A stretch of DNA of 64,000 nucleotides from Scenedesmus sp. ARA3 (Eukaryota > Chlorophyta > Chlorophyceae > Sphaeropleales > Scenedesmaceae): assembly GCA_004335835.1 (NCBI GenBank), contig RWJK01001425.1:46984-110983 (forward strand). The letters are read 5' to 3'. Each line of letters begins with the position of its first letter. Position 1 is the stretch's first letter. Shown one piece after another: positions 1-20,413 of the stretch. The position numbers were made by a program, and so were the translations under genes. The notes under the pieces were generated by a model. The model was given only the letters and a program-made list of their open reading frames with translations. It ran no database searches and was not told the DNA's origin.

Positions 1-87
1 AGCTGCATTCGACCTGTACACAACTGAACCTGCTGCACAGCCCAGCCTCATCCGCACAGCTGTTTGATTACCAAGGGGAGCAAAACC

Positions 88-1199
88 CTACTGGCTAGCC
101 ATACGCAGCCTCACCCGCATTGAGTACGCGATGCCTCTCACGCGCTTCACCATGCCCTCATCACTCATCGACACCAGCGGCAGCGCCCGCACCAGCGGCA
201 CGCGCAGCTGCACCTCGCCGCCCCCACCCGGCCGCGCCCCCCGCCGCACCACCTTGAGCTCCAGGCTGCCTGCTGCTGCCTCATCCAGGCCTGCGGCCCG
301 CCGCAGCAGCGGCAGGCTGACTGTGCGCCAGGTGTCTATGCTGGGGTCGACGTGGTCGTTGGTGATGCCGCGCAGCGTGATGGACAGCGGCTGTGCCAAG
401 GAGAGAGGGGTGGAGAGGCGGTGGACGCGGCAGGGCGGTTAGTTTGTGTCTGTTGAGCGTGAGCAGGGGGTATGGCAGATAGCCAGGCGTGCCAGTGCCA
501 GGGGAAGCGACCAGGATGATGCAGAGGGTGTAGCTGCAGTCCAGCATGTGTGTGGGCTGCAGTTGCTGCGGACGTCATGTGACTCTTAACAGAAGATGCC
601 CCTGTCAGGGCGCCTGCTGCTGCATGTTACTGCAGGGCATGGCTGCTGCTGCGCCTCACCCGCTTTGCGAAGAGCGCCAGCAGCACCAGCACCTCCAGGA
701 AGTAGCCTATGCTGCGGCTGCTGCCGCAGTCGTGCACCAGGCCGCTGCCGCAGATGATTATGCCGGGCCGGTAGCGCAGCGACGTGCCTGCCACCAACAA
801 CAACAGGAGCAGACAGCGCTGTGGGTGTTTGCCTGCAGTACACCTCGTTGCACTGCCAGCGCAAGCCTGCCACCTCTGCTCAGGTACAGTTGCTGAGCAA
901 GCGATTCAAGCAGTGAGGGCATCACTTACAAGCTGGTGTTGGCAACACGCTGCTGTTGCTGACTCGTGTAGCACTTAATAGCTGGGCTGGCTGCTCTGAG
1001 CATGCTCACCTGTCTCATTGATTTCTACCAGGCAGCCGTTAGTGAGCTTTTCCATGAGGCGCAGCAGACTGGCCTCATAGTCTCTCAGGCCTGGTGACTG
1101 GTCCTGTGCGCGGATGTCATCTATACGAATAGCTTTCCCACTCAGCGTTGATAGCAACAGCCGCTGCCTGAAGTGGCAGCATCCAGTAAAGCGCAGCAT
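88..1199 (-). CDS. RCL1: RNA 3'-terminal phosphate cyclase-like protein RCL1, 3' part beyond window edge
   Basis: RCL1 is a nucleolar cyclase-fold protein that works with the GTPase Bms1 in the small-subunit processome (18S pre-rRNA processing) and is not an active cyclase. Exons seen: 1010..1199, 660..787 and about 115..390; the first two junctions keep frame. Exon 1 carries the N-terminal block with FRQRLLLSTLSGK, GLRDYEASLLRLMEKLTNG and EINETG. Exon 2 reads GTSLRYRPGIIICGSG then LVHDCGSSRSIGYFLEVL. Exon 3 reads LRGITNDHVDPSIDTWRT, a GGGGEVQLRVPLVRALP block and KRVRGIAYSMR. These match the RCL1/RTC family in order. The ATG at 1199 puts the conserved LRF..G block at the very start, as in relatives. 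Exon 3 has a good donor at 114 (GTGAGG) or a weaker one near 90; the in-frame stop at 88..90 is probably intronic. The C-terminal half should lie left of position 1. Confidence 0.9.
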
Positions 1200-2195
1200 G
1201 GCTGGCTGCGCTAGCCCTGCTGCCTGCTGCTGCTGCTGCTGCTGCCTAGTGCTGCTGCTACCACTATGGCGCTGTATCAGGTTAAAGATCTTGTTAGTTG
1301 CTCTAACGTACTGATGTTACTGTGCCATCAGCTTCAAGTATGAAGAGTCGTAATAAACCCCACGGCAGCAGCCAGGTTCTCGGAGAGGTGCAGTGAGGCT
1401 ATGTCACAGCACTTTAACACAAAAGTAAAATATAAGTGCCTGAAACTGATTGTAGATCAGATTTGCTTGACCAAAGGGCCCAATGAGCAGGTCACGAAAT
1501 GTTGGAAGGTGACAAGTGGTGGCGCAGCTGCACAGTAGCTGAAACTGTAACTTGACAACAAAATTCGTTTTGTAGGAAGTCTGATCAAGATTTGAACCAC
1601 TTCGACCAAAAACCAAAACCCTTAGGAGGACGAGTGAAACGACTAACATAACAGTTCCGTTGTAGGAGGCCCTATTTTCTGCTGTAGGCGGCCTTCACAA
1701 TTGAGCAGACTTGAGAACGTCGTGATCATTACTCTGTGCAGTTGAAAGAGGCTTCTTCCGTTTCCGGCCGTGGCTCACGCGAGCATCACACGTCAACTGA
1801 CTCAAGACTTGCGCACAGCCAGGCCCAGCAGCCAAGAAACTCAGGAGTGGTTTGCACCTGACCAACGTGCCTGCAAGCAAGGTGCGCATATGCTTGGTAC
1901 TTCCCCGGCTTCTGGTCAGCTCTCAGACGAATGCGCTGGAATCATGCTGCTTTCTTTGTGAACTTGCACAGGCAGCATGTGGTGGGACTATTGCAGCCTA
2001 GATTCCCCGTTTTGAGCCGCATCAGGCTTTGCGCTCGCACTTGTAGTTCTGTTGCTTCGCTGGTGCGTCTGCGGTCTAGTGCTCCTGCAAACTGCAAGCA
2101 TCGACGCCTTGCACAAGCATTATGGTATTTGGTCCAAGCTCGTGAAGGGCGCCTTGCCTGCAAACCCGGCAGCTCTGAAGAACCCTGCTTGCCGT
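1200..2195. other. Intergenic, divergent promoters of RCL1 and the patatin-like gene
   Basis: This stretch separates two divergently transcribed genes. A short CTG run lies near 1220..1245 and the block 1390..1700 is AT-richer than the flanks. No family-like protein could be read on either strand. The part after about 2016 is open in the frame of the downstream lipase gene but has no ATG, so it may be 5' UTR or part of an unrecognised upstream exon. Confidence 0.5.
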
Positions 2196-4303
2196 ATGTG
2201 CTTTGGTGTCCTGCAGATGCTCACACAACAGCAGCAGCAGCAGGCTGCCGCATCAGGCAGCAGCTTCATGGAGAAGCCAAGCATTGGCAGCCTGTTTGTG
2301 CCCACACGCATGCAGCAGCCCAGGAGTGAGGCCTCAACCACCGCCAGGATTGCTCTGCCAGGCCTGCGCCAGCCAACGTCAGCGTCTGATGATTTGGGCT
2401 TGATTATGGGCCCGCATTTCAACCAACCAGCAATGGCAGCTGGTGAGCATTGTGCTGTTGTGGGTGTCATTGGTGGACTGCTATGAGCTTCGCTTGGTGC
2501 ATGAACGCGGGTCTGGCAGCATTGTCCCACTATCAGCAGATACCTCTGGAGTCACAGCAGCAGTACAGGCATACACATTTGTGTTGATCCCTGCATGGAC
2601 ATCATTTTAATTGTGCTTCATGTGGTGATGCATGCTGTGCCAGATAATTGCCAGGCTGCATGCATGCATGCATGCACATCTGCGTGTGTTGCTTCAGCAT
2701 GTCGTGCTTGCAGGACACATGTGTATTTTTGCAGGAATCATGCAGTGTATACTGACAACTGCGTGCTCTTCTGCTGTCCTTTATTTTTCGTTTGCGCCTG
2801 CAGCCCCTTCTACTGTGAAGCCTAAGTTGCGTCTGAGCTGGGCTGGCAGCGGCATCTACTTCTGGTGAGCTGACAGGGGGGAAAGTTGGTGTAAATTTGG
2901 GGGTGCAGGATGTTCAAGCGCTTGACCCTTCTCATGCGTGCGTGTTTCCATGCATGCTTGCTATGCATTGGCTGTGCTAGCCTGTGTCTGTTGTCAGTAG
3001 CATGGCCTGCACGCTGTGATGCATGCGGCTGTGTGCCCTACCATCTGCAGCACCGCGCCTATGCTCCTGCCTGCGTCATCACTCACATGCTGCTGCTTAC
3101 TGTTTCTGTTTCCTCCCTCCGTCCTGCAGGTGGCAGCTGGGTGCCGTGCAGTACCTCATGCAGCACTTCCAGCTGTCCAAGGTGCCCATGGTTGGCGCCT
3201 CAGGTGGCGGCCTGGCTGCCATGCTGGCCACCTGCGAGGTGGATCCTGAGGAGGTGATGGAGTCCGCCTACAAGCTGAGCAAGGAGCATGGCATCTGGGA
3301 GCGCCCGCTGGGGCTCATGGGCACTTGGGGCTACGTGATAGAGGAGTGGCTGCACGAGCTGCTGCCGGCGGACGCTGCGGAGCGCTGCAGGGACCAGGTG
3401 AGCTGGGGATGTGCTGGTGGCTGACGTGCTATGCATTGCTAGTGCAAGGCTCCCCTAATTGCCTTGACATGCATAGTTGGGTCACACACGAGGCTGTGCC
3501 TGCAAGCAAAAGTATGCACGTGCGTGTTGGCTCAGCCAACTGCCAACGTTGCTGCAGTTCCCGCTGGTCACAGTGCAGCGAACCCTCTGCTGTCCGTTTG
3601 TACTCATTCTCTGTCTCCTGCTGTTGTGCTTGTGCTGTGCTCTCTGCAGGTTGGCATTGTGGTGACGCAGCTGCCGTTCTGCAACCAGGTGTCCATCTCC
3701 GACTTTTCAGACAAGAGCGACCTCATCAACGTGGCCATGGCCAGCGCACACGTGCCGCTGTTCCTGGACTGGAAGATGTCGCGGCCCTGCAGGGGCGTGC
3801 AGTGCGTGGACGGCTCCTTCCCAGACTTCTTCATCAACGACAACTGCGAGATGCTCAAGTGCGGCGGCAACGCGGTCATGTTTGACTACTTCCATGTGAG
3901 TGGCGCGCTGGCTTGGTTGGGAAGCCTAGATGTTTTGGCCGTTGCATATTGCAGCATGTTCTACTGCACAGACCATTCACTGCACGGACCACAACACAGA
4001 CGGCATGGCATGTGCCGGCCTGGCTGTGCTGGAAGGGTTGTTGGCAGACGGTCTTCATTTGAATGCGTGCAAGCAGGCCTAGCTCTGCCAAGTTTGTGAT
4101 CCTGTGACTGACCCTTCTTGTTCCTTCGCCTGCAGGACACCAACATTGTGCGCAATGGGCGCATGGACATGCTGGAGCTGAAGAAGTTCAGCGAGTTCAA
4201 GAAGATCATCCTGCTGGGCTACCGCTTCGCGCAGCGCTTGCACGAGCAGGGCGAGTTTGAGCGCTTTGACGTGCGCGGCGTGTCTAAGCAGCTGATCATC
4301 TGA
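2196..4303 (+). CDS. Patatin-like phospholipase domain protein
   Basis: A predicted acyl hydrolase of the patatin fold (Ser-Asp dyad) acting on membrane or storage lipids. Exons 2196..2442, 2804..2864, 3130..3397, 3650..3895 and 4136..4303 join in frame to 329 residues. The oxyanion-hole region reads LSWAGSGIYFWWQLG around residue 95-107. The nucleophile elbow is VPMVGASGGGLAAM with Ser about 127. The second dyad motif is CVDGSFPDFF with Asp about 246; Gly-Ser replaces the usual Gly-Gly, as in some plant and algal members. The first 80 residues are low-complexity and unlike the family, so they may be a targeting region. The start is uncertain: ATG 2196 is the first in frame after a stop at 2013, but an upstream exon is possible. 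Neighbours give no functional clue. A TGTAA motif at 4414..4418, about 110 nt past the stop, fits the chlorophyte polyadenylation signal. Confidence 0.82.
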
Positions 4304-5913
4304 GCAGCAGCAGCAGGATGTAGCACGTCACACAAGTGGTGTGTTAATGTTGAGCGGCGCACAGTTTCTGCTGCGCTCGTCGACGTGCTGGTAACCATGC
4401 ATCCAAACTTGGTTGTAATGTGTGCCGTGATGGTTGGTTGCAGCAGTGCAGCCCGACTTGTGTGTGGGGTGTGATCTGCAATGGGTTGGGAGCTGGTGTT
4501 GGTTGGGTTGGTGGCGGTGTGGCTGAGAAGAAACGGAAGGGATGGGGGTGGGTGAGGTGCTGTGGGTGCACCTGTGTGCGTCTGCAGCGCTGGTAGTGCA
4601 AGGAAATGGCGGCAGTACGTCTGACTGACAGTTGTGTCACCTCTAGCAAGCGTTGAGATACGCAGGCTCTAGCAGCAGTGGCAGTGTAGGGTAGGCAGGG
4701 GGTGTGGGTTCTGACAACGCATGTTCGTGCAGTCTGCAGCTTCCAGTTGTGTGACTGGCACCACTGTGACAGCGTGCGCATCAGGTTTCTTTCGCCGCAT
4801 TGTGTACCATGGCTCCTGGGTGGAGCACAAAATGCACACCTTTGTACGCTTTGTTTGGTGCAGTCCACAACGTCCAATGTGCTTGCATGCATGCATGCGC
4901 AATGTGATGGCTTCAGCATACATCCGTGGTAGTGGCTGGCTGAGCACACCCACGCGTGTGCTGAGTGCACGTGTTGTGTCTGATGCAGCAGTCGGCGCTG
5001 GTTTGGTGCAGCCTCAGGTTCAGTGCAGCTGGCTGCTGATGCTACGGATTCTTACCAGCGCCAGTGCCTTGCTGCGCTGCTCATTGCCAGACGTTGTTGC
5101 ACACATTTTGTACAGTAGCAGCTCTGATGTCATTGTGCATCACTTTCGTAGAGGGTCAAGGAGCCGCATTTCGCTCCTGCCCTGATATGGTTTCCTCAAT
5201 CAAGCTTGCGTGTGTCTCGTGCAGCAGTTGCAATTGCTGCGCATGGCATGCCATGGCACAAGTTGTGTCTATTGACAGCGACCCACATTGTGTACTTGCA
5301 CTGTTTGGGTGCCAAAAATAAACAAAGTTGGCCATGGCTGCCTGCAGCCACCAGATGGTGAATGGTGAATGTAACCAGCTGGCTGTTGTTGTTCCTTGCA
5401 AACAGAATCAGTCCTAAAGGCGGCAACGGGCGCCGCTTGCAAGGAATTCAATGTGCCCCTGTACGGCCCGCTCTCAAACGATGAAGCCAAGCAGGAGTGT
5501 AACACGTGTCAAAAAACTCTTTTACATTGCCTTAAAGTTCTCGCCGGTTGCGCTGTTCAGTGCAGTGGCATTCACAATGCTGTTTTCAAACCAACATATG
5601 CTGTAATGCGTTCAACATGCAAGTTGACTCGGCCGGCAAACTCGCCCTGCGCAGGGCGCATGCGGACTCCAAGTTCATAACTGATCAGGCGCCAATTCTG
5701 GGAGCCGAAATGGTGCCACCGGATAGATTGCAAGCCGTCTGGAAGTTCAACCTGCATGCCACACATGTTGGGTTGTATGCAAAGCAAGCGTGCTCTGTAT
5801 GGCACCGAGCAACAGTGCTGCTCAGCAGACCTCCCAACCATGAGGCGGCCGCCCTGCACAGCTCATCATCATCATGTTACCCATCAAGCCATAAGCCCTG
5901 CACAGCTGCCAGC
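4304..5913. other. Intergenic between convergent genes
   Basis: 3' flanks of the patatin-like (+) and S28 peptidase (-) genes. A TGTAA candidate poly(A) signal lies at 4414..4418. Short ATGC runs occur near 4883. An open stretch at 5396..5680 (+) has no homology I recognise and no splice context, and is not called as a gene. Confidence 0.5.
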
Positions 5914-6603
5914 TCATGCCCTTGCCCTGAGGCTGTGCTCCTCCACCCATCGCCGCACATGCTGCATGATGGTGGCGCGAGCCTCAGTGAGCGCCGCGCT
6001 GTCATCAGGCCGCGCATACATCAGGTCTGAGTGGTGGGCCCCATCAGCAATGAGCACGGCCACCACGCTGTCTGACACGTTGGCCATGACGCCGAATGCA
6101 GACCAGGGGTCGTACAGGCCGTTGCTGAAGACGATGTTAGAGGTGCCCCTGCAGGCAGCGCAGCAGCAGCGGCAGCAGCAGGATTAGTATGATTCGCTGG
6201 CTGCAGCGCTGCATCACACGCACCCTGTGAAGTTTGGCCAACTGAGGATCTGTTACTCGCAGCCGGCGCTGTTTGCAAACCGTCCGCCTGGACAGCCGCA
6301 ACACAGCATGCATCACAGCAATCCTGCAGCAGTAGAGGCACCCTGACATCGCTCATCCTTTGCAGAGGTGCCAAATGCACTGTATGCCGCTCACCGCCAG
6401 TCTGTTCCGCCGTGCTGCACCAGGCTGTGGAACTTGGTGGGCACCACGCCCCAGGCCTGCCTGCAGTGCTCCTCAACCCCCTGCCAGTCGAAGGGCCCCT
6501 GGTCCCAGAACATGGAGGCAGGGCCTGCAGGGAAGTAGGGCAGCTCCTGGCCCAGGAACTCGGTGCAGACCTGGTAGTCCCAGGGGCCTGGTGGCGCAGG
6601 CAG

Positions 6604-6658
<55 letters not shown>

Positions 6659-9476
6659 TGCGGCCATCAAAAGTGACGGCAGCTTGGGCGACCAGTATCT
6701 GCGTAGCTGTGCGAGCCAGAAGTTGTGGCGGCGGCTGATGTACCGTGCAAGGGACTGGACACAGGTGCGTGCGCAAGCAGCATCCAGGTATGGTGCAGCC
6801 TGCACTGTGGAACACGTAACTGATGGCAACGCACATAAGGGCAATGCAGCAGCCTGTCACTACTGGCAGCATTCAGATGACGCTGCAGTGCCAGTGCTGT
6901 GTGTACGCAGCAGGCACCACTCACCCACACTCGCTGCGCCTGGCCCTGACATGTCCAGTGTGAAGCATGTGGCATCGCCAGTCACGTTATACATCAGGCC
7001 AGCAGCCTTGCGCAGCTTCACCAGCAGCTGCAGATCCTGCTCCTGGTTTGGTTTGATACTTGCAGCAGCATGCTCTGAGGCCGGTGCGGCTTTGAAGGGA
7101 GCTGCAGCACCCTCAGCCTGCTGCTGCAGGCCCCTCTGCAACAGCAGGCGCCTGCTTGTTGCCAGAGATCCTGCTGCTGCGGGTGCGGCAGCAGCTGCTG
7201 CTGCTGACGGCGCCGGCCTGTTGGTCATGTGCTGGCATGCAGCCCGCATGGGCCATGCTGGCAGGGTGCAGCCGTCATGGCCGGTCATGTAGTCGCTGGC
7301 AAAGTGGTAGTTGCCCATGGCGTAGGCATCAAACGCGGACTGCATAGCAGGATCAGCAGCAGCAGCAAGTGCAATGCAGTTACTGCAATGTTGCGTAAAT
7401 GCTTTACTTGCACGGGAGAGATGCTCCAGTTGCAACGCCTGTTGAACATGCTGCGTGCAAGCCAACTTAAGCATCTCTACCTCAAGTGCGCTTGCAGACA
7501 TCAACACCGACACAAACGTAGACCGTGCAACGGCACAACTCGCCAGGTGACCTGCCAGCTCAAAAGCAGCAGCAGCAGCAGCACAGCTGCCTCCCTACCT
7601 GCACCCAGTAGGCCAGGGTAGTCACCTGCTGCTGCCCTGTCAGCGGGTCACACAGCAGGAAGGCCTGCTGCAGCTGCTGCCGCCCAGCCTCAGTGCCGCC
7701 CAAGTCAAACAGCAGCTGGAAGGCCTGCCGCACGTTGTCCGCGCAGTCGGGTGCTGCGCCAGCTTCGGCGGTGGCATCTCGAGTGACAATCTGACAGCAG
7801 CGGCAGCAGCAGCAGCAGCAGCAGCAGCAGAGATGTCAGTGCCTCAGGTGACATCCTCCCTGTGCTGTGCCGACGCCTTGGCATGTGACTGTTCACGTGC
7901 AAAGCCCTGATCAGAGGTTGAGTGACAACCACTGCAGCCAGCCACTGCGTGGCACGCCAGCAAGTGTGTAGAAATACACCCCACGCACGTCTTGAAATAA
8001 GAAAGTATCTCCTGACAACGTTTTGCAACAGCTGCTGCATACTATGGCTGCTGCTTTTCGCCTGCAAAGCATGCCAGGTGATGCTGTTCTGGTGTGTTCC
8101 TTCCAACACAGTAGCACTCTGGAATGGCTGGCTTGCAAACCACGCCATGCACAAGGTAGGTACTGCTATGGTGCTACTGAGGGCCTAACAGCGGCAGCAG
8201 CAGTGGCAGCAGCAAACATGCCCCGCCTCACCTGCCAGAAGGCGCTGGGGTCGAAGCCCTGCACCCCAGGGAACTGCCCCACAGGCGCTGACGCAGCGAC
8301 AGCACCCGCGATGATGTGCGGGTAGGCGCGCCGCATCCAGGCGGCCAGCATGCCCCCGTACGAGCCGCCGAAGGCCACCACGGCACTGCAACAGGGCCAT
8401 GCGCACAGCAACCAGCAGTAAAGTTCACTGGTGTCAAAGGTGCATGTAATACTGTACGTAAGCTTGCACAACACGCATTGCCGGGGGTAAACAGGAGGTT
8501 CGTGCCTAGTGAATGAGGTCCTGATTTGTGAACTGGAAATATAACGCATCTATGCCGATTTGGTGGAAATTGCAGCTGCCTGCACAGTGAGCTGGCCGGC
8601 ATACGCATTGGTATAAGCGTGGTGCATTCTGCCGCACCTGTCTGCTGCGCCCCAGTCCTGGGTGAGGTTGTACAGCAGCGTGGCGTAGTCAGCCATGGCC
8701 TGCTCCGCAGTGAGGAAGCTGGGGTCGGTGCGCCAGCTGTCCTCGCCAAAGAGCTGCGTCTGGCCGTAGTAGCGGTGCTGCAAGCAGCAGCAGCCAAAGG
8801 AGAGCAGCCGTGAGGAGGTACATCCCAGCAGTGGTTTCTTCCATTCAGCGCAGTTGTTGAGCTGCGTGTTCACAAGTGCAGGCAGTGCCTGTTGGGGAGT
8901 GCCACAATCACAGGCACAACAGTACAATACCCTTTGACGTGGGCTGTTGTGCAGAGTCGCAAGGCAGGGGCTACAACGCCATGCGTGCTGCTGTGCATTA
9001 GGAACACCCCGCACCTCAGCAAACAAGATCAGCGAATTGAAGGCCCCAGCATTTTCAAACATGAGCCCGGTGTTGTTCATGTACCCCTCAAGCGCGCCCT
9101 CGTTGCCAGCTGCGTACAGCAGGCAAAAGATGCACCGTCAGCAGTACAGCAACTGCTGGCAGCTGCCAGTGGCGTGCTGTGCTCAGCGGCAAGCAGAGCA
9201 TAGCACTGCAGATCACGGGCAGGGGAACAAAACCATATACTTCGTACCATAGAAGAAAATGGGACCCTTTGGGTCAGTTCTTTGCCAGTGGGCATCACAC
9301 ACAAAGTATCTCTGCTGGAAGGTGGGTTGCTGTCCATCGTCAGTGCGCTTCCAGTGGAAGTGATCAAGTCTTTGCGTGTACCAGTGCTCCTTACAATCTT
9401 CTGGAATCGGCTTCGCAGCAGCCGAACAGCACAGCAACACCGAAAGCAGCACGAAAAGAGGAACGTGGCAGGCCAT
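5914..9476 (-). CDS. Serine carboxypeptidase S28 (lysosomal Pro-X carboxypeptidase-like)
   Basis: A predicted secreted or vacuolar peptidase of family S28 (PRCP/DPP7 type), removing residues after proline. Eight exons join in frame to 550 residues: 9248..9476, 9015..9109, 8638..8777, 8232..8385, 7599..7790, 6925..7339, 6395..6587 and 5914..6148. The ATG at 9476 is chosen because it starts a signal peptide (hydrophobic [17 protein letters not shown]); an upstream non-ATG extension is ignored. Conserved blocks in order are the WYTQRLDHF motif, [31 protein letters not shown] with the nucleophile Ser about 163, [18 protein letters not shown] with Asp about 486, and DGAHHSDL with His about 511. 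All triad elements are present. Exon 6 carries an insert of about 65 residues rich in Ala and Gln that animal homologues lack. Two introns hold CTG runs (sense strand) just before the acceptor. Confidence 0.93.
6606..6656 (+). repeat. (CAG)17 triplet tract in S28 peptidase intron
   Basis: Seventeen uninterrupted CAG units on the plus strand. In the sense of the peptidase gene this is (CTG)17, lying about 19 nt upstream of the 3' splice site at 6588. It is non-coding here and probably length-polymorphic. Confidence 0.95.
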
Positions 9477-10507
9477 CCTTCCTGATCTGCGCCGTGTTAC
9501 AGCAAGGCTGTACACAAAAGTGCAACATTTCAAGTTCTATGTTGGTGAAGCAGGCGCTTCGGTGCCACGTAGCTCCGTGTTGTAGGAATGCCGCTGCTCC
9601 AGGGTTACGGGGTTGGTGATGTGATGACCGTTGTCCCGGACTCGTCCCAGCTGCGACCGCCTGCGGCCGTCATTGCCACAGGAAAGCACTGATCACCACA
9701 AAAACGCTCATTACTTACTCGGCACACCCTGCGCTGCAGTAAGCGTCCACTCCACAAGCACCACCTGCTGCTGCACCCCCACAAAACCTCACCACTGATG
9801 GCTGCAAATAGCAGCCGTGCACTGGCCTTGGCGCAAGTATCCAAGTCAGGAGCGCCAATAACAATGCTGCACGAAATGACACGCGCTGAATGTGTCACGT
9901 CAGCACAGCCACTCCAAGCTGAGCTGCACAGATGCTCTATGCAACCTCCGAGGTTTGCATGAACATGCAGTCCAAAACAATGAGCTGCAGAACTGCAGCC
10001 CAAGCCGCTTCTACTTTCCAAATTGCATTTCATGCAGCTTCACAGGTCAAACGCTCCTCATAGGCCAGCTGGCTGTGTGGTAGCACCAAAAAGGCGTGCC
10101 CAAAACGGCACACACAACTCGTCTGGTTCTACTGTTCACAAAGCTTTGCCAATTGCATGGCTGCTGGCAGCAGCCTTTCCACAACCCTGACTTGTGCTCT
10201 CTCACACTCTGCACTTTGAAGCTCTGCATTCGTTGGCGAGAGACTATGCGCCATCACAAATGCTGTACACACTGCACACAAGTGCCCAGCAGCTAGAAAT
10301 GCAGCACAAGCCCTGCACAACGCAGCACCCTGGTTTCCTCCTAAAGACCAACACACCTGCCACAATGCCATCTGCAATTGCTGTGCTTTCATGCAAAAGC
10401 AGCAGCTGGCAGGGATCTGCTGCGCTGCACAGGCTGTACACAGGCGCATCCGCATGCTGATCGCCCGGTCACCTATTGACTGCAAGCCGCTGCTGCCGCG
10501 CATCCTA
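9477..10507. other. Intergenic upstream of S28 peptidase, downstream of USP
   Basis: About 1 kb between two same-strand genes: promoter of the peptidase and 3' flank of the deubiquitinase. No repeat, RNA gene or conserved peptide was recognised on either strand. Confidence 0.5.
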
Positions 10508-18320
<7,813 letters not shown>

Positions 18321-19578
18321 AGCCCCTGCAGCCAGCACACCGCACACCGTGCCAGCACCTAAAGGGATCACTCGATCTAAGCTTTCAGCATGTGTTGCTG
18401 CACAGAAACAAAGAGGACGTGCCGAGGACGTCAGGGAGTGGGGCAGTGTCTACACTATCGCAGCAGAACGTGTTTTTACGTCATCCGTGACACGATAAGC
18501 AGTCAATATATATCATGTCCGCATACAGAGGTGACCGGGACGTCTGACGGCCCGTGGGTTTCAAACCGAGGGACTTGCGCGATGGCGGGCTCGGGCGCTG
18601 GCTGCTTGTATACAAGGGAAAATCCCTTCCAACAACGTTAAAACGCAGCAAATTCTGCAATGCTGCGGCTCCTTAAATCGTCATCTCGGCACACACTGCA
18701 AATGCTTTACCTCACTTGATACGTTGGGAGTTCGCGACCGACCGCATGAGACACAACAATATGTTTAATTACAAGTAATATGGATTGATTCGTGACTGGT
18801 GGCTTCACTAGTTCCCTACGTGCGCAACACGATCCTCTGATCAGGGCCAGCCTGGCCCTGCTGCCAGTGAACTGGAGCACAGGAATTTGCAGCTGACCCA
18901 GAGCACCAGCCTTGCAATATACCCACCTGCTACTGTTATTCATCAAGCATTTGTGCTTGTGGCAGGCTTGAAGTCATGCTGCACTCTGCAAAAGCTGTTC
19001 ATGACCGTGGACTCTGCATCCCTGGACATGCTGCAAGCACCTTGACCCATCGAAGCCGCCATTTGCAGTGACAACTCCGGCATTTCAGATCATTTAAAGT
19101 GTTATCACTGGCTTTAAGCACTCAACGCAAGCAAACTGACAAATCACACCATACCAGCAGACATCCTACAAAACACTGCCAGCTGTGAAAGTGAGAGTCA
19201 CACTTGCATGCCACAATGCACGTGTAGCGCATACGGCATATCGGCACACCGTGTTGATGTGCGAAGCTTCCTTGTATAAGCGGTCTACTGTTTGCTTCGT
19301 CCGGAACACGCCAGCACATCTTCGGCTTTCGTTGCTTTCGCAGGTCCAGCAACAGCGCCGATCTTGCAGTGCTGGACAGAGCATCAACAAACATTTTTTT
19401 CACTCGTTGTGTGCAAGACGGTTACGGGTGCAGCTGACCTGGCCTGAGTGTGCAGGCTACAGAATAGCCTGATGCAGACAAGCCTTCAGCCCACCTAAGC
19501 AAGCAGTATACACGTTTATTGTGTGACACACGCCCTAAGGAACACTTGTTTGGGGCGTTAGAGGCCGCTACTAGAGGC
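18321..19578. other. Divergent intergenic region between the two deubiquitinase genes
   Basis: About 1.26 kb shared by the USP (-) and OTU (+) start sites, so it should hold both promoters. A small open frame at 18707..18946 (-) has no recognisable family signature. No repeat array or RNA gene was seen. Confidence 0.55.
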
Positions 19579-20382
19579 ATGGACACATATGAGCGCACCT
19601 ACAGCCAGCTGCTGCAGGTACAGCTGGACAATGACAGAGCCATTGCTGCAGCAATCTCTGAGAATGAGCAGCCCTGCTTCCAGAAGAAGGCAGACACCAG
19701 CCTGGACAGCCAGCTGGCGCTGCAGCTGCATGAGCACGAGGTGGAGAAGCTGGGTGAGCGCAGCTGCTGCTGCTGGTGTGCATGCAAATCTGCCGCCTGC
19801 TGCCAGATAGCTGCTGTCCTGCACAGCAGCTTACAACAGCCGCTGCAGGGAGCTTGTGCTACAGCTGCTGAATGTTTGTGTCGCATGTCTAACATGGCAG
19901 CAGCTGCTGTGCAGTGCGGCCGTCAAGGCGCAAGCGCAATGCGCCTGCCAGGGCGTTCCGGAAGCTGTTTCGCACGCTCCACGTCACAAAGGTTTGTGCC
20001 AGCTTGCTGCTGTGCTGCAGAAGTAGCCTTCTGCAACAGCACCAAAGCCAGCATCCATGCCTGCACTTTTGCACTTTGCATGGATGTGGCTGGCTATCTT
20101 GCCAGCATCGCCTGCACGCTACCCCCCCCCCAGTTGTGAGCCTCTTGGCTGCTCCTGCACCCTCATCACATGCTGCAGCTATGCTTGCAGCAGCACTGCC
20201 TGACCTGCAGCCCCGCCTGCCCTGCCCCATTGTTGTCCTGCTGCAGCTGGTGCCCCGTGTGAACCCTGTGTTGCCGCTCTCGGACAGCTACGTCAGCGAA
20301 GACAGGCAGCGGCTGCTGCTGCGCCTGGACCTGTATGCGCTGCAGGAGCGCGTCGTGAAAGGCGACGGCAACTGCCAGGTGC

Positions 20383-20413
<31 letters not shown>

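Noticed and set aside
1570..1610. T-loop-like GGTTCAAATC string on the minus strand
   Set aside because: No matching acceptor stem, D-arm or anticodon arm could be folded around it, so it is not called as a tRNA.
5396..5680. Plus-strand 94-codon frame
   Set aside because: No recognised family and no upstream exon or conserved motif; it lies in the gap between convergent genes.
6021..6872. 283-codon minus-strand frame with a poly-Leu run
   Set aside because: It reads straight through the (CTG)17 intron and uses the wrong frame of the peptidase exons, whose correct frames carry the S28 motifs.
6360..7292. 310-codon plus-strand frame with poly-Gln
   Set aside because: Antisense shadow of S28 exons 6-7 and their CAG intron.
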